From Persicaria tinctoria (lineage: Eukaryota; Streptophyta; Magnoliopsida; Caryophyllales; Polygonaceae), in the NCBI GenBank assembly GCA_037127255.1, contig JBANSL010000019.1:17259001-17323000 (forward strand): a DNA stretch of 64,000 nt. Reading direction: 5' to 3'. Below the pieces are notes generated by a model. It saw nothing but the letters and a program-made list of their open reading frames with translations. It had not been told where the DNA came from and did not search any database. Shown here piece after piece: positions 47,500 to 60,293 of this stretch (the stretch's first letter is position 1; each line of letters starts with the position of its first letter). The position numbers and the translations under genes were made by a program.

Positions 47500-48660
47500 G
47501 GTAGGGGATTCATAACACCCTTTTGTGCTAGCCTTAATTTCGCTATAAAGGATTCCGTTCATGACAAATTTTCAAAGAAAATTTTCAAACTTTGGAAGAC
47601 TACCAATTTCCTAGATCAAACCAATATCGCTTGCTTGGTTCCTTTGGTTTTTTAAGATCTTGTCAAGAGTTGTTTTGTCGTGAACTAGTCGTGTCGACTG
47701 GTTCACTAGTATGCTCGGTTTTCAATGTCTATCATTGGTATCTTGATGTTTTGGATTCTTTATATGATATTAGTAGGCAATATCTAGTTTAGCTTGCCAA
47801 TTTTCCATTACTTATCCAATCCTAAATACAAATGAACTCTTTCTTTTTTGTTGACTGTGCTATTCGGTTGTAGTTGATCAATGACTTTCCCTTCTTCCAT
47901 TCATACATCTTCGAGAATTGTATTGCTTTCCCATTTTCAACTTGCCAAATGAACCCATCAATGAACTCATCTTTAATGCCCACAAGTTTTGTCTATTTTC
48001 GTGACCTTTGTGACTTCTTTTCATATTTCTATATGGGTCGATCTTTCTTGTATTTTTATCTAAAAATTGAAACCAAATTTTGATATGGTTCTACTAGGCA
48101 TGTATAATAATTTCATTTGTAGTGCATTATTGATGTCATTCGATTTGTGTAGAACTAAACCTCCATTTTTCTTTAGCTTTACAAACTCTGTCTCATCCAA
48201 TCAATCGTTTGTATATGTTGCCTTTATTCCAAAAGAATGTTCCATTTATCTGGTCTAATTATTTGTGAATATATGTTAGTAGCATAAAACTTAGCTTCAC
48301 ATAATTTGGCTTCATAGTCAAGTTGGATTTGATAAGGATCATTTGTCAGTTTGGACAATGAATTTACCTTCCATTTAGTTTTTAATTAGGCATCCCATGT
48401 ATTTGTCAAAGGAACTGTTATTTGTGATGTGCAAAATGCTTTTGTCCTAAAAATGTTGCAATAGTGATCAATAATTTTTTGCACATGTGCATGATTTTGT
48501 GTTTGCTTTGACAAAAATCATAATATCACCGTCAAATGAAAGAAAGGGGATCAATTCTAATACGTACCTTATCTAACATTGTCAAAGCCATTTTTTTCAA
48601 TCCATCACATATTTGTTGTAGTTTTCGACTAATATAAAGAGGTGTGGCAAGATAGACATA
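47500..48660 (-). pseudogene. Decayed LINE reverse-transcriptase region
   Basis: On the minus strand LSFISFDGDIMIFVKANTKSC corresponds to the LINE catalytic block normally reading FADDIMIF, followed by a GGLVLHKSNDINNALQMKLL block downstream. Several stops and frame changes occur, and the catalytic FADD is altered to FDGD. Lies between eIF3g and PP1 and is not part of either. Confidence 0.6.
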
Positions 48661-48958
48661 ACCAACTAAAATCATAAAACTCATTCATGATATTAAACCA
48701 ACTTGGTTAATGATCTACAAAAGGCGTAAACATAATAAAATACAAGGCATAAGTGAGCCAACAATTAAGACGACCAAAATTTTGTAATACTTTTGTCTTG
48801 ATGTAATTTGCATTATGATATAGCCCAACTAAAAAAATCCAATGAGCATTTGTCACAATTTTGATCAATTGTCTAAGAAAATCATAAATGAGAAGGGACG
48901 AAAATGATGTTAACCTTACAAAACACGAATGCTTCATCATCACAATTTTAACCATTGT

Positions 48959-50613
48959 TCATAAAAATTTGCTCTTTTTTTCTAATGGTTTCAAAATTTG
49001 AAATGAGCACATTAAGTTGTCATCAACACTCATCACTAAACCAACATTATCAAATTCCCCACAATAATTAGGGGCAGAAAACACTGTAACCAATTGTCTC
49101 TCAGCAAAGAATTCATATCCATCCTCCACAACTTGATGTGCACGACAGACTAAGTCCATATCATTTTTCATCAAGAATTCTGCCACCTTATCAGCACCAA
49201 AGGTGTAAGAGACCCCCCGATCATTCACACCCCAACCTTTGACGTCCTTCGAGGGATCAGACCATAATAAGTCACAGAGCAACCCTGTGTCTGGAACATC
49301 TATTGGACGTTGTATATTTCTTATTTGGTCCAAGTTATTTAGCTCAGGAGAAAGACCACCATGCATGCATATTATCTTATCATCTATGACAGCAACAACC
49401 GGAAGGCAATTGAAGCAGTCAGTAAATGTTTTCCACAACCTCACATTGAACCGACGCTTACATTCATCATAAAATCCATATATCCTGTTAATGGATGCAC
49501 ACTCATGGTTCCCACGCAAAAGAAAGAAGTTCTCTGGGTACTTGATCTTGTAAGAAAGTAAAAGACAAATTGTTTCTAAGCTCTGCTTTCCTCGGTCAAC
49601 ATAATCCCCTAAAAATAAGTAATTAGCTTTGGGAGGAAAACCTCCATACTCAAAAAGCCTTAGCAAATCACCATACTGACCATGGATATCACCTGGAACC
49701 ATAAAAATGTGAAAAAGATTAACAAATTCTAAAATGAGATGAATGAATTTGCTCAATCAGGTGCGATGCAAGTTGCAAAGGAATTCGTTTCTATACTATA
49801 AGAAATTATATGATTACTGATTTTTTTTTAAAAAGCAATCACCTTTTATTTTTCTTATGCCTCAAGTAATTAAACATGATTTCATCTTTACATGAATAGG
49901 GATGCAATACTTATCAATTCGTTTGATTCTAGAATTAAAGATCGAAAACATTCCAATTTTCACATAACCACCAATCAAACACTCAATCCGTTGCCCCTTC
50001 CTGCCCCTGCATTATTCCCTTCAAATTCATTTCAAATAGAGGGTTAATGTTACTTTCATATTAAAACGTCTCTTAAAGGCTTCAAGCTTCAACTATTATG
50101 GTATATGTACCTCTTTTTAGGCAAATATTCTAAAAAAAAGCCCAATGCAATTTAAAAAATTATCTAGCCAAACTAAACCATAAACCAAATCATTCAACCA
50201 TAAGATTCAACCAAATCTCAAACCAGCGATTAGCTTCATGTCCTTGTCGATTCAACCAAAAAAATGCAATATCTCTATTCAACTATTAGCTAAAAGAAAA
50301 TATACCAACATTTTCTGATTTTATTTAGTTTCCCAAGAGTCCAAATTCAAAATAAAATCAACTTGAACAAACAAGGGACAAAGAAAAATATTTTTCACAA
50401 AAGAAAAAACAACCAAAAAGATAGAGTACCACAAATCTTGATAGGAGCCTTTAGCTCTAACATATTAGGTTGTTGAAGGAAAATCTCTCTTGCAATGTTA
50501 CAAAGTTGGCGAATCTCTAGCTCTGAGAGCTGAACTTGTCTAGAATTCGACCCCTTCACATTCCGAAACACCAACAATCTTGCTATGATGTCATCGAGAA
50601 CACCATGATCCAT
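48959..50613 (-). CDS. Serine/threonine protein phosphatase PP1 catalytic subunit (TOPP-type)
   Basis: Metal-dependent Ser/Thr phosphatase whose targets are set by regulatory subunits in nucleus and cytosol. Exons 50613-50430 and 49692-48959, joined across a 737-bp GT-AG intron, give 305 aa, normal for plant PP1. Seen: N-terminal LLVFRNVKG, metal-site motifs GDIHGQ (Asp63, His65), GDYVDRG (Asp91), LRGNHE (Asn123, His124), [34 protein letters not shown] and [13 protein letters not shown] near the microcystin-binding loop. The C-terminus PLEKKSKFL is short, like plant TOPPs. Small departures from the usual consensus ([20 protein letters not shown]) suggest a divergent paralogue, but all catalytic residues I can check are present. 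Confidence 0.92.
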
Positions 50614-52616
50614 TTCTCACCTATTTCCAAAACTTCGGCAAAAAGCTAAAGAGAGAAATGTATGACTTTCTCTAGCCCTCTTGTTCCTCTCGGCTCCGTT
50701 GCTCTCCAATTTGAAACCCTACCCCTCTGGTCGACTAAACAATTATCGGCGATGCAAGGCAAGGGAAGGTAATGAACGAAAGAGGGCTTGAAACTTTTTT
50801 TTTTCGCTTTCTCTATTATAAAAAATAAATAAAAATGAAAGCCTTTCTAGAAAAAAAAATCAAGGATGAATAATGGGAGGAAAGCGGGGAGAAAAGCAAG
50901 CAAAGATTCCATTGTGGCGGAGGAAAGAGAGGGGGCTAGGGTCTAGTCGTCTAGGGAAACCGTTGAGGAGATTAATTCATCTACTTAGTCTCCCAATTAA
51001 ATGCCAAAATTTCCTTTCACTTGGACAAATAAATTTAGACCACCAACCACATCAGTGATTATCCTACGATGAAGCATGGTTTGAGGGTTGGGATATATGC
51101 ATTCTTACTTCAAACATGTTAAGAGGGTATTTATGATAATCTCATTGACAACTAGAATAAACAGGGAATAAGGTGAACAAATAGCAGAAAGAAAGTGCAT
51201 ACCCAAAGGAAAAATATAAAAGAAAAGCTAAAACAAAACAAATAAGGTTAAAACTAAATAAGAAACAATTGCTACTAGGACGATGTGCTAGAGGTTGCTC
51301 TAAGTTAGAAAAGAGTGTAAACCGAGTTCTTTTGAATCTTCAACGACGAGGAAGATTAAAGATACGGTTGGATGGATGGCATGAAAGGTGATTCACAATG
51401 GATTCGAACATCGTATTCAAATATGAATGGAGGAATTCGCAAGCCTCTCACAATTGACTCCTTTAAATTTGATCTCGATTCGCTTGGAATCTCACTTTGA
51501 GAATCTCGACCCTTTGCTTTAGCCTCTCACAAAATCAACGTTCGACCTCTTATCGAACACTTGTCAATGTGAACCATAACTCAGAATCAAGGAAAGCAAT
51601 AACTCAAACTTGTCTTCAACATATGTAAAATGATGTTCTACAAGAGTTTATAAAATCTAAAAATTCTAACAAATGACATAATTAATAACTAAGCAAAAAA
51701 AGAAGAAGATAAAAGGTCTCTTGAAATAGATGGCGAAGTGATGGAGGCCTTCGTTGCCATCGTGGTGATACAAGTTCAACCTCAAATCTGGTGGTGTATC
51801 CAGCAATTTAGTGTCCATATAAAGAGAAGACAAGTCCAACACTTGAAAATCAACCCCGTGCATGATGCTTGGATTAGGTGGTAGGACATTGGGTAGCTCA
51901 TATGGTATCTTGTCTTTGAACTTTATAGCCGATGGTACAAAGGGTTTAGGTAGATTAAACAAGCAAGGAACAAACAACTAATACATATCATTAGCTAACC
52001 TGACAAGAAAGCTAATTGGACTCCTCTAAATAGACTCTTGGGTATCGTTGAAATGGATTATAATATATAATGCCTCTTCGACGGAGGAGTCGATGCCCAC
52101 CTTCCTCTTTCCCACAATGTTCTCTACCTCTTTGTCAAGGTGTTTGATGAACTTTAGTTTAGGGGTAGATCAAAGTGTAGTGAAAAACAACTATGATAGG
52201 AGGTTTTTTGGAGACACCTTAATTATGAGTTGCAGAGCCAATGGTGTTAGGCCTCACTAGTGGTTGGTAGGCATGCTTAAAGTTACGGGTGTTGTAAAGT
52301 GGTCGGTAAGAAAGGTGGCAACATCACTATAGAAGGGGCTTTTGGAATGTTATGATAGGCTTCCTTTGCGGTGGAGTATTGACTTGAAGGACCTATGCTT
52401 AACACAAAATGATTCTCAAGTCTTTCTCCATTTGTTTGAGGCCATTGGGTAAAGGAGTTGTGTTAACATTCCTTGTACCATGAAAAGTTGCTCGATTTCC
52501 TCAAGAACACTTTGTTTTTAGTCTCCATGTGAGGATAAGGACCTAATAAAGACTTGGTGGCATGGGTTGCAGGCTTGGGACTCTTAAGACTTTGTGTATG
52601 TCTTATAGATGGTATC
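50614..52616. other. Intergenic DNA upstream of PP1
   Basis: PP1 promoter by position near 50620-50800. Apparent ORFs at 51666-51977 (-) and 52048-52260 (+) have no recognisable motif. A CTCTCACAA/CAAGCCTCTC-containing segment near 51430-51560 looks repetitive. Nothing is supported as a gene. Confidence 0.4.
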
Positions 52617-53545
52617 TGTAACAGCCCAGAATTATGATTTCCGGGTTACGTTTCAAGGGATGAAAACCCTTGTTCGGATCTTGCAATCCAGGTACGGGTC
52701 GAGGTTTCAAACTCATTTTAAGGTTAGTGGAAAGAGGGATTTCAAACCCTAAAAGTCACGAAGGGTCGTTGGGTACCCTTAACCTATCTTAAGACCATGT
52801 CGCGAAATTCAATTCAAATGAAAGTAAAGCGGAAGCAAGGTTAAGATACAAATGCCACGACAAAGCCGGGTCAAAACCAAATCATAAGCGAGTGATTACC
52901 ATTTTACCAAGTTAGAATATTAGCTAGGTTCTTCGATTCGCCAAAGAGTTTCCCGTCACAGAAGCAAGGAGAAAACAATATCTGCAGAAAATACCTTAAA
53001 AAAAAAAGAACGAGAAAAGGAGTCAGATCGAGCCACTCATGCGGGACCGGCAGTCCTCGCTGAGGCCACATAGTATGTGCTATACCTAATAAAGATGCTC
53101 TAATGCAGTACGAAAGTCAAACACACTAGCATGCCCCTAGGTATAATAATGTGCAGAAATACTGTAAAGGGTCCAAGACAATGCCAAGTGGCATATCCCT
53201 CTCCTACCTCCACCCCCTTCCGTTAGGGCGGAGACTGGCCAGCTCGTGAATGCATTCCATCATAATCGGGCGGCACGCATGCCTAACCCGCTCCACAATA
53301 AAGCCCGCAGGCATATCATAAAATAAGGAAGTTCATGACTCGATTGACTCAGGGTACCCGATGAGGCTGGGCTACCCTATGACCCTAACAAAGACTCTAG
53401 GACTATTATAGATAACGGCCGTTCTGTTTCAAACGCATAAAGTAAACAGATGCTCAATCAATTAGTGCAACCTAAACATGATACTACATGACATGCTTTT
53501 ATGCATATGCAACACCTAACATAAAATGCAACAACAGGCATGAAT
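52617..53545. repeat. Dispersed repeat copy A (TGTAACAGCCC type)
   Basis: Begins TGTAACAGCCCAGAATTATG and is colinear with 55665-56545: shared landmarks are GATCTTGCAATC, GCGGGTCGAGG/ACGGGTCGAGG, AAGTGGCATATCCCTCTCC, TTCCGTTAGGGCG and GCTGGGCTA-CCTATGAC. The TG start and composition recall an LTR, but no CA end with 5-bp duplication could be placed. Confidence 0.65.
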
Positions 53546-54051
53546 GACCAACCTGAGTAAGCCCCCTAGGGAACTTACCTGAAAATGCAGAACAACAGGA
53601 TAATACAAGCAAGGGCCCAAATGCAAGTCCAAAGCAATACACACCTACCATCAAGCCATTTCCATAAGCCACTTATTAAAAATGTGCCAAAAAAGTAAAA
53701 TGAATTATATTTTTTAACAAATAGAGTATATGATTTCATTATAATGAAATAAATGTTATTTAAGGATATGATGGTAAATAAGGAATCATAGCCATTTGAT
53801 GTGACTCTACTCAATATGCTCATTGGAATAAAAGTACATGAAGATTGATTTGTTAAATTGATCTATTATGATAACAAAACAAGGTTTTGTAAAAAATCAT
53901 GCCATTTGGAAAGAGAAGAAAATCAATGAAAAAAAGCAATTAATGAGAAAGATAATGACATTATATGCTAATTATAACGGTGTAGTTTCTTTACTTTCAT
54001 AGACTCTACATCAATATATAAAGAATTAATCTACATTTTTGTGTTTTCAGC

Positions 54052-55060
54052 TCAGCTAGAGCAGCATCCTTCAGTTTGGGTTGTAGAAGAATCACAAACA
54101 TTGATGGTGGTCCCTTGACGTGGAACATTATTGTTTGCTTCTTGGGTTGCTAAAGCAAAAATGTATTCAAAATAACATAAATTACATAATACATATTTTT
54201 TGTGCCTTTCTAACTAACCAATAGTAAATATAAGGAAAAAATATGTGTGTTAGAAAAGAAAATAAAAAGAGAACATTTGAAGCACAAAACTATGATAAAA
54301 TACAATGGTAATTTAATTCGTGGCAATACTATGTGCCTTCAATGAAAAATTAACACGGTTGAGAATGCAAAACTACGTTAAGAGGTATTTATCAATGAAT
54401 GATAAAATATGATGGCGATACACAACATATGAAAATTTATTTATACATTTCAAACCACAAGAATATGGTTGGAGGTATGTATCAATAAATGAAAAAAAAA
54501 CACAGTAATTGAACTATTAAAATAAAACTTTATTAACAGTTGGGATAAGAAGACTCAATAGTTGATATCATTCATCATTAAAAAATAATCTAATAAATTC
54601 TTCACAACTTATCCTCTAATAATTTAATTTTAAAAAGGCTTATTTGACTTAAATGAATGTTACATTTTCCCAAGGCCAATAGATCATATTTTGATACTAT
54701 ACATATAAAGAAATATAACACTTAGGCATCATATAGTCACATTTAATGAGACAAATAAAAACTAATCTCTTCAATTATAAAACCAAATTATAAAAAATTC
54801 ACAATTGTAGTGGATCGAAATGAAAACAAAGTGTTCCAATAAGGATGAATTTGAGAAAACAAAAAAAAAAAGTATTATTAATAAAAAAAATATACCTGTA
54901 GAGTTCGAGTAGCGAATTCGACACCAATGGTGGATTTAGACTCTAAACAAAACTCATTCCTCGTGAATCTGGAAAGTATATTAGATTTTCCAACACCAGA
55001 GTCGCCGATCAAGACAATCTTGAACAGATAGTCATATTCATTATCCCCTCTATTCGTCAT
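54052..55060 (-). pseudogene. RABA/Rab11-type small GTPase gene lacking its central coding part
   Basis: Exon 1 (55060-54896) encodes the intact start of a RABA GTPase: [19 protein letters not shown] with P-loop Gly19-Ser26, then [20 protein letters not shown] with switch I Thr44, and a GT donor exactly where RABA genes have their intron. The next recognisable piece, 54149-54052, encodes the C-terminal tail GTTINVCDSSTTQTEGCCSS with the double-Cys prenylation motif, preceded by an AG acceptor. The region coding WDTAGQE, NKSD and ETSA is missing: 54150-54895 is AT-rich without it. The tail exon is in phase 2, so direct splicing would shift the frame. Vesicle-trafficking GTPase by descent, but no functional protein expected. 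Confidence 0.75.
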
Positions 55061-55664
55061 TCAATTGAAAGTCCCTAGCAAAATCTAACACAAAACAATA
55101 TTGTAGATTCTCTATACCAAAATGTGCAATCATCAATTAATGCAAGAATAATCACATGAATGCAAAATTGAATTGTTTTACTTACCTACTTGCTGAATTA
55201 AATTGGGATTTCTTGAAAATGTGTTTTTGATAGAACTTTTAAATTCCACACACTACGGAGAGAGAGTAGGGAGGGGAAAGGGAGGGGTGAGGAGAAGGAG
55301 AGAGAAATAAAATGATGTAGATGTAAGTGGAAAAGAAACGAAGAAAATGGTGACCAAATAAACGCTTTATTTAAAATTGCCAAATTTGGCAGTGAAGAGG
55401 AGAAATATCTATATTTTTTAAGAAAGAATGATGTTATATGCATTAAAACATTTAAGGAATTAAAGTTAATCTAGTTAAATAATATATAATTTTATGCATA
55501 ATGTATATAACTAGATCTTCTAGACTTCCACTAATACGTTTAAATAAGACAAATTCTACAAGAGATTGTGTTTTTCTTCACACTATATTTTATCAACAAA
55601 AATATATTCATGTAAGGTTGGTTATGATGACACATAAAATTATGACTTTGATAGTTATTTTAAG
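55061..55664. other. Rab remnant 5' flank
   Basis: Includes a GA/TC-rich leader-like stretch (55255-55320), possibly the old 5' UTR and promoter of the Rab gene. No other feature. Confidence 0.4.
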
Positions 55665-56545
55665 TGTAATGGCCCCAATAAAAATATTCGAGTTACGTTT
55701 TGAAGGTTGGATATACCTTCATTCAGATCTTGCAATCAGAGTGCGGGTCGAGGTTTTAAACCTCAAAGATTAGTGGTGAAAGCGGGAATTTCAAACTCCA
55801 AAAGTAGCGGAGTGTCGTTGGGAACCCATAACCTGTCCTAAAGACTAAGTCGCTTAAATTCGTTTTTAAGCAAAGTTACGTAAAACTAAAAGCGGATACA
55901 ACTTGCCACAACAGAGTCGGGTCAAAACCAAAACATAAAACCTATGATTGGAAATCCTTCAAGTTAGTCCGATAGAAGTCAATCTCTCAGTCGATACTCG
56001 CCCAGAACATATCCCTCGCCAGAGAAGCATAGATCACACATAATCTGCACACAAACCTAAAAATAATATGCGGGGCAAGGATCAGACCGAGACCCAATTG
56101 CATTCTGGGTCCCACAAGAGACATACACTTACGCTATACCTAAATAAAGATGCTTCTAATCCAAAACAGAACTTAAACACGCAAGTCATGTTCATCAGGA
56201 TATAATATGCAAAAATACGATAATGGCCCAAAGAATGTCAAGTGGCATATCCCTCTCCTACCTCCGCCCCCTTTCCGTTAGGGCGAACGCTGGCCAACTC
56301 AATGATATAGTATAGCAATTCCACCCACAAGTGGTATATGTGCGCATCAATAATCAATCATTATCATCATCTTATCATCATGCTCATCTCATATCTCGTG
56401 ACAATAAGGACTCGGGACAAACCCGATGGAGCTGGGCTATCCTATGACATGATTCAATGTAGAATCCAATCAATCAACAAGCACCTATTATAATGCTTAT
56501 GCAACACCTAGTATGTCATATGGCATGCTTCAATGCTTCAAGTAA
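55665..56545. repeat. Dispersed repeat copy B (TGTAATGGCCC type)
   Basis: Direct, diverged copy of 52617-53545, starting TGTAATGGCCCCAATAAAA. It shares the same landmarks in the same order. Ends are equally unclear. Confidence 0.65.
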
Positions 56546-56884
56546 CTTACTACATTAGTTTATACCCAGTATCTTTAATATTTTATAACATCGTTTTTCT
56601 TTTTGATAATTACTTAAATGCATGAATGTAATTATGTTTTGACTGATTCTCCTAATGTTAAATCATTATTATTTTGCCTTTCTAGTCATTTGAAAGGAGC
56701 TAGGACGACACAAAAGTTCACATTAACATCTTTATTTTTTATAAATATGATGTTTTACATTAATACACACATCAGTGACATTACTTATGCATTGTTCAAT
56801 TTGTGTTTATTGTTTTTTCATTTTCATTTTTGATGTTATTTTATATAAAAATAATATACTATATCAAATATTTTAAAAGTCGAT

Positions 56885-57350
56885 GTTCTTCTGGTGATCG
56901 TAAGGTCGGAGGGTTAAGGAGGGATAGTGGTGGTAGGGTCATTGACATGTTTCAGGACGTAATCCCAAGCGTCTGAGTGTTACAAACAGAAGCTTTAGCC
57001 TTCTACCAAGGAATAAAGACTACATAAGAAAATGAGTCAGAGATCTTATTGTTGAAGGGGGTGACCTCGGGGTTATCTCCGCAATTAACAAAGGAACTAC
57101 AACACCATGGGATCAATGTCCTTAGAATGGTTGAAGAGATCCATGTTCTTAGTTGGAATTTAAAAAAAATCAATTTTAAACACTGCTATTGAGCATCAAA
57201 TAGTACTGCTGGTTTCATAGCTAAGTCTACGGTCAGTTGTAATATGGGAACACCCCCATGTGCGGGAAGCTTTGTAACATCATTCTTATGGATGATCAGG
57301 GCTGAACTTTGCCTGGGCAAAGACAACCAATTTTTGTCTATTGTAAAAAA
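56885..57350 (+). pseudogene. LINE RNase H relic
   Basis: Frame-shifting reading gives EALAFYQGIKTT, then DLIVEGGDLGVISAINKGTT, and an ILMDDQG tail, matching the RNase H domain and end of a plant LINE. It precedes, and is a different copy from, the reverse-transcriptase relic that starts at 57550. Confidence 0.6.
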
Positions 57351-57549
57351 AATTGTTGATTTTCTTCATAAATTTTGCAATCATTTTTTATTTTGACAAT
57401 GATGTTTTGGTGTTTTACAACATCATTTTATTTTATATATTTTTAACGATACAAGTGATATATATACACATTATTTTATGCTACAATTTTGATATATGTT
57501 GAGTTTTTTAATTTGATTTATGTCTTAATGGTCTATGTATATAGACCCC

Positions 57550-59570
57550 CACAGGGGGCTTTGACAAGGCGACCCCATCTCTCCGCACCTGTTCATCATA
57601 AGTGTTGAGATTCTCGCAAGAAAACTTCAAAGACAAAGTGAGCAATTGTCGAACACCATTGGGTTTAAGACCTCTAGGAACGCTGCTTCTATCCCTTCCC
57701 TGTCTTTTGCGGATGATATAGTGATCTTCGCAAGAGCGACAATGGAAACATGCCAGATTGTGAAAATTATACTTGATGAGTACTGCGATATTTTTGAACA
57801 AAAAGTAAACTTCCAAAAATCTTCTTTCCAAGCTACAAAAGGAATTACAAATGACCAAAAACTACACATCCAGTCATGCCTTTAGATAACAAACCAAGCT
57901 GCTCTAGAAAAATATCTCGAATGTCCGATCATTAATGGTAAAGTAAACAAGAACACATTTGAAGATGTCCTTGGTAAATCTAAGAACCAACTAAAAAAAT
58001 GGAGATAAAATGAACTAAACCAACAAGGAAGAGCGATCCTAGTTAAAGCAAACCTAGTAGCCAAACCTAATTACATTACATTATGCAAAACTTTATACTA
58101 CTGACTAGTATCCATAACGATCTCGATAGACTAAACATGTGCTTTTTCTAGAACAAGGACCCAAAGTTCAAACCTCTTCTCGGTTGGGATAAAGTCTGTA
58201 GACCAAAATGAAGGTGGTGATACGATCCGGGAAACGTCAAATTGGCCAACAACAAAGTAGTTGAGATGTATTCAAGGATTTGAAGTGATGAAGATTAATG
58301 ATCCATGATTGTATTATATTTTTATTGTTTAGTTAATTTTAGTCTATCCTATTATTTAATAAGTTTGAATATTTAATAAGCATTAGTTTTTATATTATTG
58401 AACAATATTTTATTATGGATGGGCTTTAGGAATTTGTTAGGAAAGCCCATTAGGGTTTTGAAGTCATTAGGTTTTATGTGTTTCTATTTAAGTACATTTA
58501 TGATTAATGAAAAAGGAGATCCTAAATTTGAGAAAAAGAGTTTTTCATTAGAAATCCCAGAGAGAGCGAGAAGCTTTCAACCGTTCAAGAGATTCGAACA
58601 CTAAGGATCGTGAGAAGCGGCGCAGAGGGCTTGTTCTTGTCGTGAGATTCGACAAGGATCGATACTCGTGGTTCCAACGGCGTTCTTGAGATTCGGGCGT
58701 TTGCGGGATCGAATTCGACTACCTATCGAAAGATCGGGCCAACCTTCTTACGAGAGATTCGCATCAGGTGGTTTAGGACTAGTAAAGACCAAATATATGA
58801 ACAAAGCGCTCCAAATAAAACTCCTTTGGAAAATCCTTGTGGAACCTACTAACGAATGGGTAAAAGTAGTGAAGGAAAAATACCCGAAGGACGATAATAT
58901 CTGGGACTATAAGAGGAAAAAGAACACTTCTTGGCAATGGAGAAAAATAATGGAGATTAATGATGACTTTTGCTCGGCCTTAATCTAGCACGTAGGGAAC
59001 GAAAAACCATTAGGTTTTGGAAAGACAAGTGGTTGCAAGTGGACACCAACCTCCGAGAAAAAAGCATGCATAGCCAAATTGATGAATTGGAAACAGTTGA
59101 CAAATTCATTAAACCAGACAAAATCTAGAATAAAGAAATACCGGAAGATACTCTTCCCCAAGATATCATTGAGAAAATCATTAATTTTCATATCCCTTCA
59201 AATGATTTCGAAGACAGATTGTATTGGAACTTGGAAGCCTAATAGACATGGTTAGTTTTCTACTTCTAGTGTGGTTGACCATATTACGAGAAACAGGAGA
59301 ACAAGTATTGACCTACTAGACTGGATTTGGAAGATCGATTGTCTGCCAAAGATCATAAACTTCATATGGAAAAACCTACTAAACAGGACCCTTCGAAAGT
59401 CAGATTGCAAAATAAAAGAGTTCATGTTCCTCTAGAATGCCCGCTCTGCAACCATGATGGTGAAGATGCTACCCACATATTTACTGAACATCAAACATCC
59501 TTATCTTTTATAGGGAGAATGAATAGAAACAATCAATCAAATTATCCGAAATACTGAAAAAGTAGGCAAG
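57550..59570 (+). pseudogene. Decayed LINE with reverse transcriptase, interrupted by a solo LTR
   Basis: Reads LSFADDIVIFARA (catalytic FADD retained) at about 57700, QQGRAILVKANLV at 58020, then after the solo LTR GGLGLVKTKYMNKALQIKLL and NEWVKVVKEKYP. A zf-RVT-like CPLCNHDGEDATHIF follows near 59440. Many frameshifts and stops. Removing the LTR and one copy of its duplication brings the two halves together at the expected place. Confidence 0.75.
58218..58766 (+). repeat. Solo LTR (549 bp) inside the LINE relic
   Basis: Starts TGATACGATC and ends GATTCGCATCA, an imperfect inverted pair TGATACGA/TCGCATCA, and is flanked by a perfect 5-bp duplication GGTGG (58213-58217, 58767-58771). A TATTTAAG promoter-like word is near 58487. 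No internal retroelement sequence is attached. Confidence 0.85.
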
Positions 59571-60293
59571 TTGAATTTTTTTATTTTACTTTTTTTGGTC
59601 TGAAGTTTAATTATTTTTAAAAAAATAAACTTAACTACGGAGTAGACATGACCACGGGTCCGGCCCGCCAGGTCGACAACCCGGGGAGGGTGACCCTAAC
59701 CCTGACCCGCGGTTGGGACGGGTCGACAGGTTAGTTGACACACCGGGTCGGCGGGTCGGACTGCCGGGTCGGCCACGTGGCAGCGGAGGGTGGAAATGGG
59801 TCGGGTTGGGTTTTTTTTTTTTTGGATGTTTTTGTGATGTGTGATGAATTTGTGTAATATGGTTTTGCGTTTAATGGTTTGTGGGTATTGGGGGAAAAAA
59901 AAGAGGGAAGAAGGGCTGGAATCGATTTCCCCAATTGCTTATGTATTCTCCCGGGGGAGAGGAATCAAAGCCCAAGTAGTTCTTTACCTGTTGTCTGAAC
60001 CCCGCTTACCTATTCGCCTATTCGTCGGTGTCGGATTGGCGCTGGCCATGGGGATCGACGACTCCACCATCCACAGAGCTCCCGACTGATTCCAAGTCCA
60101 TTCCATCCTTAGGCTCGGACCCGGTGTTAAGGAAGTTCCTCTGAATTCTCATCTCTGCCCTCTTTCAATCGGCGAGGCATACTTGTGCTTCGAGGTTCTC
60201 AGGGAGCAAGTTTGATCTCTTCTCGGTAAGAATTTGGCCCCCTAGGCTGAATAATTGTTCCACTGCAACGGTGGAACAAGGGGCTCCAAGTAT

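Noticed and set aside
50873..52260. Small ORFs upstream of PP1 (for example 51666-51977)
   Set aside because: No recognisable domain, and flanks are AT-rich without consistent splice structure. Not supported as genes.
52617..56545. Copies A and B as the two LTRs of one retrotransposon
   Set aside because: They are strongly diverged, no primer-binding site follows copy A, no CA ends or 5-bp duplication could be found, and the DNA between them is a Rab gene remnant with introns rather than gag-pol.
57508..57858. Minus-strand ORFs over the LINE reverse transcriptase
   Set aside because: Antisense shadows of the FADD-bearing LINE frame on the plus strand.
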